From: Paragonimus westermani
Taxonomy: Eukaryota; Platyhelminthes; Trematoda; Plagiorchiida; Troglotrematidae
Reading direction: 5' to 3'
Length of the DNA: 64,000 nucleotides
Assembly (NCBI GenBank): GCA_008508345.1
Contig: QNGE01000102.1
Span: 281,849 to 345,848 of the forward strand
The position numbers and the translations under genes are program-made. Of this stretch, positions 33,671 through 46,428 are shown piece by piece. The stretch's first letter is position 1. Every line of letters begins with the position of its first letter. The notes beneath the pieces were generated by a model. The model was not told the origin of the DNA, searched no databases, and saw only the letters and a program-made list of their open reading frames with translations.

Positions 33671-36445
33671 TGGTTATACGACAGCTGTGATCAACTGATT
33701 GATGTTCAATTTATATGAACCAAGAACTTCCTGCCAGCCCATATTGACCGTGGTGCTGTTTTGCGATGATGGAATACAACTTGTTGGTCGAGCGTCTTTT
33801 GCGGACACAACGTACGTAGTGCCAACAAGTTGGTTTAATGCGCAAACTTCCGTATAGGTCATGTCAAAAACTAAACCACAAACGCATACACTCATTTGCA
33901 CGACAGACATGCACTCACATACATTGGGTGACAGTACGTGTTCATTCGCCTTGGTGAACGTTCTCACACAGCATGTACACACTGTTCCGATAGTCTCTTC
34001 TTGTCCGTCGTGTTCGGGACTTGTTCTTTTGTTCCTTAATGCCGCCTGTGGGTAATACACTACTTGTGAGTAGTATACTACTCACAACGAAACTGCCTGT
34101 TATACAATACGTATACAGACATGACATTTTGATAGGTTTCAAACACACTTTTAGAAACTGATCCATCGATATCACGCTTACTTAAGTATGCCACCAGTTC
34201 AAGTTGTACCGACGCAACTGGCAGATTTCTGAAGCCAAAGACGTACGAAATTACTCTTCATTGGGTTCTCAGTAACATCTATAAGCTAGCTTTAACCAGG
34301 ACCCACGGAATGGTCTACTGACTTTCCACAAAGACAAATCTGTTGGTAAATGTAGGGAATGTATTCAACCCCTTGGTTTCGCAGTACTTTGTTTGTGAAT
34401 TTAAGGGATTAACCATACTTAGTAGGTCATAAGCGGTAGACCCAACTACTCATATTGAGTAAGGCTACATAAACCTGGGATAAAACATTTTTACCGGTTC
34501 CTGAATTTTTGTCTGATTTCAGGATTTAGAAAACGTGGTATCCAAGCTCAATCGAAAAGGTTTTGAGATCGAATCGGTATTTGTAGTTTAGTCGCCTTTT
34601 AGCTTCGGAATTGTTCTTCACTCAAATGTAATTCGAGTACTTGAGTGAATACCCAACAGTTCTGTATCCATTCCCCATTGACCCTCCGAAAAACAGGATT
34701 ATCCCTTCATTCCTAAGCAGCAAGCCACGTGATACCGGTACAGGTGATGAACTCATATAAAGTCCATTTAAAAACTGATAAACATTGTGGAGATTATCGC
34801 ATTTTGAAAAAAAAGAGATTATGTTAATTCACTTCAAGTCCGATTTAAGTTGACCGCAGACAAATCTGCTATTCGGTTTAATTGATTAGGGATTAGTTAG
34901 TGATGTTACATTTCATTAACTGGACAGGTAACTATTGGTCTGTCTCAAATATCAGACAGCCTACGTCTACTGACCGGAATGGTATACACAGTTCTTTCCA
35001 GTTGCACGGATCCACCGCAGTGCACATCGAAGTTCCATGTTCTTACTAGGTAAACTTCCTGATTACAAAAACGAAAGTTGTACCCAAACTTACCCGAAAA
35101 CTTCTCCCTAGCACGTAGGCCTCCATCGCGCGTACTCTACAGGAGAAATATTTGTAGTGTGCAAAAATCACACTTCACTTGCGTTGTCAATCTGAGGGAA
35201 ACCTGGCATTCTCTGTGTACGTTCGCCATTATGCCGACACCACTCTGGGCGTTTGCTTGGAAAATGATTAAATATTTACGCTCCACTGCGCACACGCGCG
35301 TATGTGCTCACCTATATACACTCTCAAGTTGGTGTAACAACCGTTAATGCACATATGCTTACGTGGGCAAAACTTGTGCGAGTAGATTACAAGTTGTGAG
35401 TTGTTTCTGGATGAACTCACACATCCTAATACATACACATTTATACATGCATGCAAGTAAACAAACAAACTCTCAGATCGCCTCGCCACTCTGCGCGCTC
35501 ACGTTCGTGGCGCCACGGCGAAGGGAGGGTCTTGTATGCAGTCTTGCCTCATTGCCAATCTTCAGTAAACGAACCTACGACCGGTTGAAGCAGTATTAGG
35601 AGCCCCTGTACACACTGTCCGAAACCAGATTGACATGTGTCAGTTTGATCGAATGGGGCAATACACACTCCCAAGCGTACACATGTATGCACACATAAGT
35701 GGGAGCTGATAAATTATTCTCTTCTCTTGATGGGCATGAGAATAAGCGCGCGGATCCTAATAAGCACGCTGTATGCGGAACGCAATAGTGGTAACTGTGC
35801 CACAATCAGATTTTGACCGTCCTCAAAACTGGTGAAGCCGACTGCGCACCACAGCGTGAAACACGTCCAAATTGTCAATGTGTGTGGGCACACATACGCT
35901 CTAATATACGCGTTTATCGAACCATCGTGTGAGAAAATTAAAGAGAATTATGTACATGCAAAATTCAACATTTCGAGAGACACTTGAAACTGTCCGACTT
36001 AAGTTAAGTTGGGCTGACTTGCTAATCGCTCATTCACTTCGTGATGCATTGTTAGTAAAATGTGTTCGGGCATTGGATGTTAGAGTTTTTAATTGTATGT
36101 TGATTTTCCATTTCGTCTTCTATTGAATGCCCAGAAAGGGACGGCTGAATTATGTACAGGTCAAGCTGGAAGATGTCTCTGAATTTGCATTTCATACAAG
36201 AGAACGCAAAAAACAGTCAGAGCTGTCAATTCAGACCATTCCTCTGGAAGACTGAAGTCACCGTATCAGATCTCAAATGGTACCTATCCACATGTCTAAT
36301 GACGCTATAATGGTCAGTTGTTCAGTGTGTACAACTTCAGGTTTTCCCAAATAAAAAGTTATCCCCACGTTCACTTAAGCAGGGACTAATCGTGTTTACC
36401 ACACCTCTTTTCGCTTGAAACTGTCCAACTTCCTCACCGATTCAG
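33671..36445. other. No supported gene; CA-rich patches and a palindrome
   Basis: CA/TG-rich stretches occur around 33870-33950 and 35280-35700, similar in texture to 55.5-57.4 and 63.0-63.7 kb. Frames here (for example 33674-34060 and 35929-36126) have no domain. The one clear structure is the palindrome at 34064-34087. Confidence 0.4.
34064..34087. repeat. Perfect 24-bp palindrome
   Basis: TTGTGAGTAGTA is followed at once by its exact reverse complement. With no loop it could be a dimeric binding site or a chance event. No gene start is recognised beside it. Confidence 0.7.
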
Positions 36446-36654
36446 GATTGTGTTTCAATAATAGCTTTCTCCCACCTGATGAAATCCACTTGTTTTCCAA
36501 ACACATTCAAAGTCCTGTTGTTGCTTGTTGGCTTGGTGACCATCTGACAAATTTTCCAAAATGCGTTGTTCACACTCTAGTCTCTTCAATACCAAACGCA
36601 CATATTGTAAAAAGAAAGAGCCCACCACTTTTCATTGATCCCGAAACAGTGTGA
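36446..36654 (+). CDS. Possible terminal exon, unknown protein
   Basis: An acceptor (CCAACTTCCTCACCGATTCAG) precedes 69 open codons ending in TGA. The translation is protein-like (FLPPDEIHLFSKHI, VVACWLGDHLTNFPKC). It ends a few bases before the Penelope-like fragment begins. I do not recognise it; it could also be host sequence captured next to the retroelement. Confidence 0.3.
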
Positions 36655-36719
36655 TAAATCAGGCTTTCGAGACTAACACGGGGTTAACCAGAAGATTTGA
36701 AAGCAACCTTTCCGGTCTC

Positions 36720-37065
36720 GTATCTTTGGACTATGGAAACGAAGTGAGGGCTACCGATTCAGCAGTAGCCAGCATCTTTTGTCTGACTAGTTTGGGATGG
36801 TTGACCGGGACTTTGTGGACAACACGGAACGCCTGGGTGGGGACAGTCCGGTGATCAGTATCCGCCAAACGTGCGACGATTGCACCGTTGATGGATCTGG
36901 TCGAAGCTGGTGCCAGCCAAGCTTGATGATGTTCTTTGATTCGTTTTGACAAATATATCATCCTAGGACTTACGTAGTTTCTTGTACAATCGAAAGAAAA
37001 TGAGCACACGACTACAGATTGGTCGAGGATATGGACTTTGTCTTTTAAATTCAAATTCCACAATG
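36720..37065 (-). pseudogene. Penelope-like element, GIY-YIG endonuclease fragment, inverted
   Basis: The - strand encodes a C-terminal piece of a Penelope-like retroelement protein. DCTRNYVSPRMIYLSKRIKEHH fits the GIY-YIG endonuclease core: 'YVG.T.r.L..RikEH', with the Gly of the 'YVG' eroded to Ser. A helical 'AIVARLADTDH' segment and 'AFRVVHKV' follow, ending near a stop at 36731. Its first 250 bp are an exact inverted copy of 37453-37702. It has no reverse transcriptase of its own on this strand and is therefore a fragment. Confidence 0.7.
36809..37058 (-). repeat. Left arm of a perfect 250-bp inverted repeat
   Basis: This is the reverse complement of 37453-37702; I compared all 250 positions and saw no difference. 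Outside the arm, two substitutions are followed by 8 matching bases and then divergence. Confidence 0.92.
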
Positions 37066-37083
37066 GGATGTGGTTTTTTTCAT

Positions 37084-37770
37084 ACAGCAACATGGACCGG
37101 ACAATACACAGTTTTAATAAGTTTCGGACCTTTAAATCAAAAACGAAAATTCATTCGCTGTCTGACCACTAAAGCAGTGAAAAATTGCACTGCAGACACA
37201 ACTAACGAGGGATCGAAGACAGTCGCTAATGTGTTGTGGGAAATGGCTACATGGATCGATTCATAATCCGGAACGTAGTCGCACCTAAGTCAAGGAATCC
37301 AATTACCACGATGATGAAGTAATTTGTTCTCATCCGCCTACTTTTTAAAAGTGATACTACAACAGAAACACCCGACCGTCGACTACATCAAACTCTTAGG
37401 CGCGTATTTCCGACAGCAACGCTACGCAGTGGGTTCACCGCATCCACCTGCTGAATTTGAATTTAAAAGACAAAGTCCATATCCTCGACCAATCTGTAGT
37501 CGTGTGCTCATTTTCTTTCGATTGTACAAGAAACTACGTAAGTCCTAGGATGATATATTTGTCAAAACGAATCAAAGAACATCATCAAGCTTGGCTGGCA
37601 CCAGCTTCGACCAGATCCATCAACGGTGCAATCGTCGCACGTTTGGCGGATACTGATCACCGGACTGTCCCCACCCAGGCGTTCCGTGTTGTCCACAAAG
37701 TCTCAGTCAACCAAGTTCTGTTTCATTCAAAACTTTTCAGATCAACTGAACGGCCGCTTTTGATTTAAAA
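37084..37770 (+). pseudogene. Penelope-like element: reverse transcriptase end, linker and GIY-YIG domain
   Basis: In three + frames in order: TWTGQYTVLISFGPLNQKR with RCLTTKAVKNCTADT (37090-37210) fits the end of the Penelope reverse transcriptase ('RYTNF.S..P...KR.li..L..RA..IC'). RNVVAPKSRNPITTM and RRLHQTLRRVFPTATLRSG (37270-37440) fit the linker. NLKDKVHILDQSV through AFRVVHKV (37457-37705) is the GIY-YIG endonuclease. Frameshifts and stops separate the blocks, so it is not functional. The endonuclease block is duplicated in inverted orientation upstream. Confidence 0.75.
37453..37702 (+). repeat. Right arm of a perfect 250-bp inverted repeat
   Basis: Partner of 36809-37058, separated by 394 bp that hold the rest of the + strand element. 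Confidence 0.92.
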
Positions 37771-39119
37771 TTCGAATATTAAGTTCGACCGTTACAACAG
37801 GCAGACTTAGAAGAACACATATAGATCTTCGATTCGGATGAGCAGCAGGCCCCAAATAATTCGACTAACCGTATCAGTGTTAGTGGCTATGAGCCAGAAT
37901 TTCCTCTTCTAAACCATCAGTGTGTCGCAGTCTTCCAGTGTTCACACTGCACAATAATTGCTGTATTGGTTCACAGTTAAGTGGAATTTGTCTGGATATA
38001 TGACAATATTATGCTCCCTTTACAAAGCATCATCCAGACTTCTCTTACGAAACACATACCATCAGATCACTGTACTACCATCTCCATATGCTCGTCCATT
38101 CCAAGTATCCGGATCTCTGAACATACTAATACATCTGAAACCTTCACACTGAGTGTTTTTCATCTGAGAAAAGGACCATTTTGCTCACTATGCTTTCAGG
38201 TAACGCGACCCTCGGCCCAGTGCACCCAGTGTTCTTTACGCAATCTCTCCATAGATGTATTTCTCTCAAAAATTCCACAAGCAAATTTTGATAAAATCTT
38301 TACGAGTCTGCGAGTTCCAGTATTTTGAGATTTCACCCCTAAACTCCCTCTTGACTGTGTGTAGTTTTTTATCCTTAGGCATTTTTCGCCTGGTATATAA
38401 AATACACTTTCTAGTTCAGAGTTTTTGCAACGGTGTTAACCAGTTGCACTGAACTTACAACGGCTTTCGGTCGTCCGAGTTCTCTACTGTTAGGAATAAT
38501 TGCATGCCACCTTGCACAGGATCCTTCAGTGCCAATTTTAATCATTCGTAAAAGACAAAAGAGAACAGGGTTTCTCCGATTTTTGGTACAAACCAAGTTT
38601 TAGACCTTGTTCACGAGCTCATCGTTACTTACTTGCCTCACGATGACGACTGTTTTTAAATTGGAACACAGACTGACATTTGAACCATGTCACACTTCAA
38701 GTTTCATATTTTATTAAATCAGAGTATGATAGAACCCGCTCACACTAAAAGTTATCACATTCTTTTTTCTCCTGGAATGGTCCCGACCAAAATTTTTAGC
38801 AAAGTACGGGTAGCCTCATCACCGTAAGAGGGACCTGTTTTAAACAACGGATCCACCAAGTCTAATTTACTGTCAAGCACGTGTACACATTGGCTAGGAT
38901 TATTAGTCTGTAGGTTTTGTCGACCAAGTAATCGATCGTTCTACTGTTAGACTTGAAAACAACTTTTCCTACGATTTCATATTTGGTATTCACTAAATCC
39001 AGTTGACTGATATGCTAACCTCAACTTCTTCACAGCTGTAACGTAGTTTGTCAACATTCACATGGTTCTCGAATACACACCGATATTTAGTTTCATACTA
39101 TTGTGATTTGTGCGCATAT
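37771..39119. other. No confident gene
   Basis: A + frame at 37981-38200 ends at a good donor (TTTCAG/GTAACG) but has a stop just inside the only good acceptor, so it was not called. Nothing else is supported. Confidence 0.3.
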
Positions 39120-39387
39120 CTATGTGTACACGTTTCTGTAAGTTTTCAGCCACGGTGTCTTAACTTTGCTGTTCACAAGCACATCTACCCTCAGCTCCCT
39201 CCCGTGTAATTTGATAATGTCCAAATAACCGTATCTAACTGAGTAGTTCAATTGTGGTATCGTTATATGCTTTATAATTTTACCATAATATGCAATCCGT
39301 GAAACCGACAAGGGACACAGCACTGCGATACTCAATAATACCAGTGAGCCATGCCCACAACTTGTATGGCCCAAAGCTGCAGCGCCA
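39120..39387 (-). CDS. Possible terminal exon, unknown protein
   Basis: On the - strand an acceptor (GTAGTTTATCGCAG) opens about 88 codons to TAG. A hydrophobic run (SLVLLSIAVLCPLSV) is followed by IAYYGKIIKHITI, SVRYGYLDIIKLHG and a basic end (SKVKTPWLKTYRNVY). This could be a signal peptide or membrane segment with a short mature part. Family unknown; it could be chance. Confidence 0.3.
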
Positions 39388-40548
39388 CTGCGATAAACTA
39401 CCAAAGAGTTAGCTTAATACAAACCATCTCTGCATACCGTATAACAATGAATTCACGTGGGCTTAATTGGAATCATGTGTCAACCTCTACAGTCAGGTTG
39501 TATCTCATAAGGAAACGAGTACGGTGTGCGGCCAGTATACCGAGAAACCATAACAGTGTACATCCAACCACCTTCCATATATAATCACGATATAAAATGT
39601 AGAACCGAATACGGTTGTCTCAGTTTTTCGTGAATCAGTTAAGACAAAACGATTCACATGCACAGAGTAACAACGTTTCAATCGCACCTATAGTTAAACA
39701 AAGCCATCTGAAGCATCATCTACAAAAAGGGCTGATTTGAACGAACGACCTAAAAAATAAACCAAAAACATCATCTTACACCATCGGGCAGATGGCCTAG
39801 TAGGATTGATCCTTGGTTAAAATAGGGATTTTGGTCGTAGATTAGACAACGCAGCAATAGTCAACTTTTGTAGACCGTGTGTAGATGAAAATCACACAGG
39901 TGCTTAACTCCACCTTGTCTACACTAATATAGCCTAATTAGAATCCAGCATAAGTGAGAAACGTCAGTCCCCTTAACATGGAAATAACTTACGAGTTTTT
40001 TGTGTAATCTTTGCAGGAAATTATTTATAGAACATGAAAGTCTGTTAACATATGCTAACCAGGTCATAGATAAGAATGGTTCGTCATCATTGTTTTAGTC
40101 GTCAAGTGAAATGTGAGAAAATCTTACTCGAAATTACATCCCGTTTCTGATAAAGTCTTGAGTGTTAGGCAGTAAGACCACGTGATTTTAAGTTTGGCAA
40201 TAGGCCAGCAATGGGAGTTAAACAACAGAATTAATTTATACAGTTACTTCTGTCATTGTAACTGCCGCTGGACCATCGCTACAAGTGGTACGCAATATTT
40301 TTATTCATGAATATTGCTACTAATTAGTAGTATGCTTGAATTAAGGCACAATCATGTTCAGTGAACATAGCAAAGAGGACCTTGAAAAGAGGTGTTGGCA
40401 GAAAAAACCTCAGATATGACAATACCACAATCGTTAATGATTATACACTATGTTTTTTATTCCACCTTTTTTAGCCTTGTAGAACAAAACCACTATTCTT
40501 TTCTCTTAGCAACTGTGGTTTGACACTGATTTAAAAACTTCGTTTCAG
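39388..40548. other. Nothing recognised
   Basis: No domain, splice-supported exon or repeat copy was seen. Confidence 0.35.
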
Positions 40549-40927
40549 CATAATTATTTTATTGAACGGGTATTCTGAGATATTCACTGGAATCGCCCTA
40601 CAGGAAAATCTTGCTGACTCCACTGCTAGAGTTGTCGTCTCAACCTACCACGCCATTCTGGTGCTGACTGTGTGCTTTATTAAGGGTTTAAGCCACAAAT
40701 CGGCAACGTTCACAAACAAACATGGCATAGGGATTTGTAGGGATAGTTCAGTTGTACGTCATACGAGGCAAGCATCAAACGGATCATCACAGTTATCCGG
40801 TGGGAATGTGTGCAGGGTCCAACTTCCAGTCACAAGTTATGTACCGCTGACATGCCCCCAAAGAAAACAAAGCCCAAATTCAATAATCTTTTTAGAGGGC
40901 GTCTGCGTGGAAGGTGACGCTGAGTGA
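40549..40927 (+). CDS. Possible terminal exon, unknown protein
   Basis: An acceptor (ACTTCGTTTCAG) is followed by about 125 open codons to TGA, long for this composition. The translation has a mixed character (SEIFTGIALQENLADST, then a hydrophobic run and a Cys-containing end) and no domain I know. Coding status is uncertain. Confidence 0.28.
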
Positions 40928-41910
40928 AACTCTGCTGTTAAATGTGGGCTTTGTTCAAGTTTTGTTACGAATGAGCACAACTCTCCTAATCTGTACAGTT
41001 GTCCTGGTGTTCGAAAACCTTCTCAAGTCCAGTTGGTGTTAACTTCCCATGACTGCCGACATGAGGTTAGGTCTGTGTTCGATAGTAATTTCAAGATGCA
41101 TCTTGCTTAATGAATGTTCCTTTCAGTAGCAATCATCTCCTGGTTTTTACAGGATGTTACTAAGAAAACCAGCTTTCCGAATGCCAGCCTGTCTCGAATC
41201 CAAAGTAGACTGTATCAACGAGGTGGGTCACTCAGCTGTTTTGTGCTTACCCTTTCAACGGGGTAGGCAGCGTCGGCCTGCTAAATAACGACCCCCCGGC
41301 ATTCGTTGACAGGGATTCGGACTGTTTCAAGGAAAAATGGTTCTAAGGTGTTAATTTATTTGTCCTGCTTGTTATCTCATCAGCGGAGTTCAGTCGGATC
41401 AATTCAAAGTGTTTCGTCAAAAATATCAGTTGATTCTAGTGTGATCTTTTTTTATAGACGGTAGAGCTCCTTAAGGGAAGACTACAGTACACTTAACCAG
41501 TGATCGACTTTACAGTGGCTTACCACAGCTGTTGTGTTTGTTCACGAAGAAGACAAACCACCGCAGTACTGTATGACAGTGTTCATGTAAACTTTTCTTT
41601 ACGTACCACTTAATTGTGGCTTAACTTTTTATAAACTATTAGCATAGCGTGAAGGATGTCAGGCGTCTTCAGATCGGAGGGTAAGAGATTGCATGTAACC
41701 GACGGTTAAAGAGGTGATTCAAACGGTGTATCAAAGTCAATTAAAAAAGGATTTGACACGAAAGATAAAGTTTTGCTTGTTACTGGCACACCGTGAATAA
41801 AACTGTCATTTTTATCACCGTTGCCAATCAAGTGAACATTGAATGCATGAAAACAATTTCAGTTGAACATTAGAATTAAGACGTTTACGAACTAGATAGA
41901 ATTCACAACT
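40928..41910. other. Nothing recognised
   Basis: No supported gene or repeat family. Confidence 0.35.
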
Positions 41911-42150
41911 GGTTGCTGTACTCGTTTTCCAATTTTTCGGCAATCCCGCTGAAACCAAATACCAGGCTGAAGTTTCGCTCATGCAGTGCATATCCTTACC
42001 ACGATCAACCTCTGATCTGCCGTTAACGGTCATTCAAGGCAACCGTGTTAGTCATTACACCACTGACTCTGAATTAGGTACAAATGAATTGTCCCGGTCA
42101 TGGTAAAGATGTGCGTCCTAACAGGAGTGAAGGTCGATTCCAGCGTTTCA
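41911..42150 (-). mobile_element. tRNA-like short element, degenerate - copy
   Basis: GAAGTTTCGCTCATGCAGTGC, then CATATCCTTACCACG and AGGCAACCGTGTTAGTC in + sense match the tail and middle of the family on the - strand. A short + oriented scrap (CATGGTAAAGATGTGC) follows near 42100, so opposed pieces occur here too. Confidence 0.5.
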
Positions 42151-42544
42151 TCGTAATTGAAAAACTAATCTGAACATGACAGCCGTGATCAAATACAGGC
42201 GATCAATTTGCATTAATCGCAATCACTGACACTTATCAGTAATTATGATTTCACCACATAACATCAATTTAGGCGTGATAGTAGATTCTCACTGACACAC
42301 CGAATAGCGCTTTTAGCCCATTTGTTCAGCATACGTTGTTTATGTTCTGAGACAAAAGTTATCCACAGCAAACGGTCTGTAATTTGCTTGAATGTTACAC
42401 AAAAAATGGGAGAAAATGTCGTAACTGTTTTGTGCAAATTTTTGAAAGGAACTAATTGGTTCAGCATATTCATGCCACCTCGTTTTTGCCTTGTATTCAT
42501 CTGATCAGTTTAAGAGAATAGTACAGAAACGGTCGCTCATACCA
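42151..42544. other. Nothing recognised between two repeat copies
   Basis: The stretch between opposed repeat copies shows only short frames on both strands (42264-42504) with no domain. Confidence 0.35.
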
Positions 42545-42885
42545 GAATATCACCCAGCAGGTACAATGAGAGGAGATTTCGACCTGTCTCGGAAGTCCTA
42601 ATCACGGGATTATCGAATGCGGTTAACAGAACAGTTATTGTTTCTCCCATCGAGACGATCGAGCAACCTAATCGTTACTCGCAAGCGAAGATGATCGAGC
42701 GTTCACATATGATAATTCGTCGATGCCTAGTATGAGGTCAGTGGCACACTGATCACCTTATGGAAACTTGGCTACAGTAATGGTTGTAACCGTGGTAAGG
42801 ATATGCATTACTGAAGAGCCGCAACGACGATTAAACTCGAGTCTAGAGATTCTTTGTGAAAGGGGCCGGCTGAAAAGTAGCGATC
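42545..42885 (+). mobile_element. tRNA-like short element, nearly full + copy
   Basis: The head GACCTGTCTCGGAAGTCC, the middle GAGACGATCGAGCAACC and CACATATGATAATTCG, then a degenerate promoter region and the tail (TTAAACTCGAGTCTAGAG, GAAAGGGGCCGGCTGAAA) are all present in order. It lies in opposite orientation to the copy about 400 bp to the left. Confidence 0.62.
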
Positions 42886-45839
42886 AGGTATGAGTGATGT
42901 TAAACTTGAAGCATACTACTTCCCTGATACATTAAATCAAACATTCCGAATTTTGGACAAGTTCTAGTAACGGCTATCCAACAGCAAATAATTTATTTTT
43001 TTAAAACAAAACAACCAACTAATTCAGCCTCTGAATTTACCCCCCAGACATGGTAGAACAAGAAAACTGTGACAGTTGCCATCGGACACATCATCTTTTG
43101 AGAGGAATAAATAAAATAACCTAACCAGTCACTATGAGGGTAACTTCTTACAGCGCAATAAATCATCAGACAGACAAAAAATACCTCAACTTTGTCAAGC
43201 TAAAAGAAAGGTTTCTGGATTAATAAAATCGGCAACAGCGTAATACACACGCCTTAACCATTTAACCAGATTACATTATTTAATGAACGGAATTCACCTA
43301 TACACAACAATAAGTGTACGCCATTGTACGAGACATCGGACCACGTGTGACTGAGTTAGCATCAGACTGCAAAAGTTTATACAAATGTGTTACATGGAAT
43401 CAGGATTTAAATCTGGAACCTTGTGGTTAGTGGCCACCAGTTTTTTTTAACGCACTATTCCAATGAAACATGATCACCATGTTGGTCTCCCAAATACGAT
43501 GGCTGAAGACTTACTTTCAATGCAAACAAAAATTACATTGCGGATTAGCTGACACAACAGTAGAACTCGAGATTACCTCTTCATTCTATAAATTGCCTAC
43601 CAAAATAGTTGTCCTCCCGATTAGAATAGTTCAAACAGTGGGCAGAGTTGTCGTTTACTTGTTCGTTTGTATTTCCTTAGCAGTGTTATGCCCTGACTAC
43701 GCACTTTTTGTTATCTATCAATTACTTTGGCAGCAATCTCATTGTTAGTCTGTGTCCGACAGTATGACTTGTTACACACTTAGGAGATCTCTTTCTAACA
43801 TGGCGACAACCAGTAAACATGCAGTCTCTACAACAGTTGACTATAGGCATTCATCACCCCTATTGGGTAGATCATGAGCCCGGTTGTACCATAAAATACT
43901 CAACTGAGAGGTTGAGGCTTTGGATCGTTTACCAAAAACAGTATAGGAACGGGTATTATAGAATTCAATCCCCAAAATATGGAACATGAAATGCTATATT
44001 TTCAAAAGTTATTACCAGAAATAACTTGCTGCTAACGCCATGCCTAAAGTGTTTGCCATATAAATCCTCAAGTGGGTTGATTCATCATTGTTTCGGACCA
44101 ACCGTCCAAATTGTACAACGTATAAGTTGCGCACCACCAACTTGACATACGACTGCAACCAGTTCATTTCTTTTTTTAATTTAGTAAAGAAAAGTAGTCT
44201 GAACCAGCCTGGACCGAACAACATGGCGTTATGGATTAAGCTCTTATCCATTGGATCAACAGTCCTACAGGCTTCGCTCGTGTCTTACACACACTGACAA
44301 CCACAAGTGGACTGTCTGCTTAAACCAATAGAACATGAACAAGTTCGACAGTAATATTTGAAGTTATTGTTACAATATGTTCATAAAGATTACAGAGCTG
44401 GCCGTTTGTGACCACTGTCGCGACAAAAAATGGACAGGATAAACCTGTATTCTACTTCTCAACACGCAATATCAAGATGTCTGTTTAATTTCGGTCGTGA
44501 GGCTCATCAAAGTTTCACTGATCCGTTGTTTTAATTTTCCTACTGGAAACCTAACAACTGTTTGATGATTTCCTTTCCTACTCGACAAATGAGCACCGGT
44601 AGCAGATCCCTGAAAAGGTTAATCAATCGGCTCGTGATATTTTGCACGTGATTCGCCTTGATGTACAGCAGGTGACTCTATGCTGTTTAACTCGGTGCTT
44701 GATTAGCTTCTGCCTGTTCGACATAAACAGAACAATGAAGAGGCACACATCTGTTAAGAAAATATGGCTGCTTACCTCAATAGGAATGAGCAACGTCAGT
44801 GTAAGTTACCTTGCCTGTTCTAGAGAGGGAGCTTTTCCGGTTAGCAGTGCAGACAGTGTGACCAGCAACATATTTAAGTGTTTTGCTTATGCCAGTAACT
44901 GTTCACAGTGGTAAGCTGTGAACTAAGTGATAGGTAAACGTAACATTGAACAACGTCATTCTGTCAGCACAAGTGGTTAGGACTCTGATGGATGTCCTTT
45001 AAATTAATTAGCAGAGACCAGAAGATCATCAGTAACTGATGATCACTTTTCATTACTCTTCAACAACATGAGCCTTTAAAAACACTTGTAAATTCTTAGT
45101 TTGTATCTTTTACCCTGCACAGAAATCTCTTCTTTCGGATGACGTAGAAATACTGTTCTCAGTCTAATCTCATGATTTGCTATGCACTGAAGTTCATTAC
45201 GGTCATTTCCAGAACATTCGCCGTCACTTGCTGGTTCACATTCCTAAGAGTTTGTTCGTTTCATACTGTGATCCCAGAGCAAAGACCAAGCTTCCTTCCA
45301 GTTTGCACCATTCAATTTATTTGACTGATAGCCGAATTACATTGAAACGTGATTTTAGGATCTGTATGACTTTGAGCCATACAGTGTAAGTCAGAGTTAC
45401 ACATCAGTCGCTGGTCTTATGTTCAAAATACTCAATTTTCTAAGTAAAAATCGTCAGATAATCTGTATTAAATGTGTAACTCCAACACCAGTGTCGTAAG
45501 AACCGCAATCACTCTCTACTCTTAAAATATCCACCAAACACACCAACCAAAATTTGTTTAACAGCTGTGCTAACCTGGCGTTTTACCGGATAACGTTCAG
45601 AACCACGGCATGATTACTTCAGACAAAGCTTCTGTAGGATGGCCCGTAAACAGCATGCATAATTTGACGCCGATGCGCACAGTATGGTCCAGGCATGTCG
45701 GCCCCATCCCCGTAAGTGTCAACAGCTGTCCAGCTTCAACAGAATGATACTGGTCAACATCTTTTGAAAACCTGTGGTTCTTCTGAGAGAACTACATCAG
45801 GATGAACCAGATTTAACAAAGGCTTACTTGATAATCACT
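42886..45839. other. No supported gene; one hairpin
   Basis: Open frames at 43470-43748 and 44642-44914 have no domain and no clear splice pair. A 10-bp stem with a 1-nt centre is at 45024-45044. Otherwise nothing was recognised. Confidence 0.35.
45024..45044. repeat. Near-perfect palindrome
   Basis: GATCATCAGT and its complement flank a single A. No associated gene is recognised. Confidence 0.5.
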
Positions 45840-46428
45840 CATCACTCTGCAAGGTTGACGGCTTCCGATTCGGATTAACCCGGCACAGTGACCAAAGCCA
45901 AAGGACGCCTGCGCTTAACCATCACTGCAACTGGCTTGCGCCGCACCAATTGCGATTCCACCCACACATCACATATCCAGTGTAAACCAGAAGGAATAAG
46001 ACCAAGAGGTGTGCCAGTGGGGCATCTGTGTCCAGCCGGCCAATGCTAGTTAACCAGTTGATTGGCTAGTAAGGAAACCCTTATCTCTCGGAAACTAAAC
46101 AGAGAGAGACTGCAATGACGAGATCCAAACTGAGAAGAAAGATTTTTGAAGTGTAATACAAGAAGCATTGCAGTGTAGGAGTGCATGTTAGTGCATCCCA
46201 GAGAAGACAAGGATGAAAAACAAAATTCACATTGAACTACGAAAAGTCGGACAGATTATTCATCATATAGTACACCACCAAAGCTGAAGAAGCGAATGAT
46301 TAGAAGATTGTAGACACCCAAGTTTCTGAAAAGAGGAGCGGATTAACTGTCAACCACCAGGGTCTTGGCCGATGTCGTCATTAGCAGAAGCATAGTGGAT
46401 ATACTGATGTGACATACCTGACCTGAGC
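45840..46428 (-). other. Possible 3' non-coding end of the LINE
   Basis: This follows, on the - strand, the C2H2-bearing end of the LINE relic. It has no open frame of note. Assigning it to the element rests only on position, since no second copy is in the window to define its edge. Confidence 0.25.
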
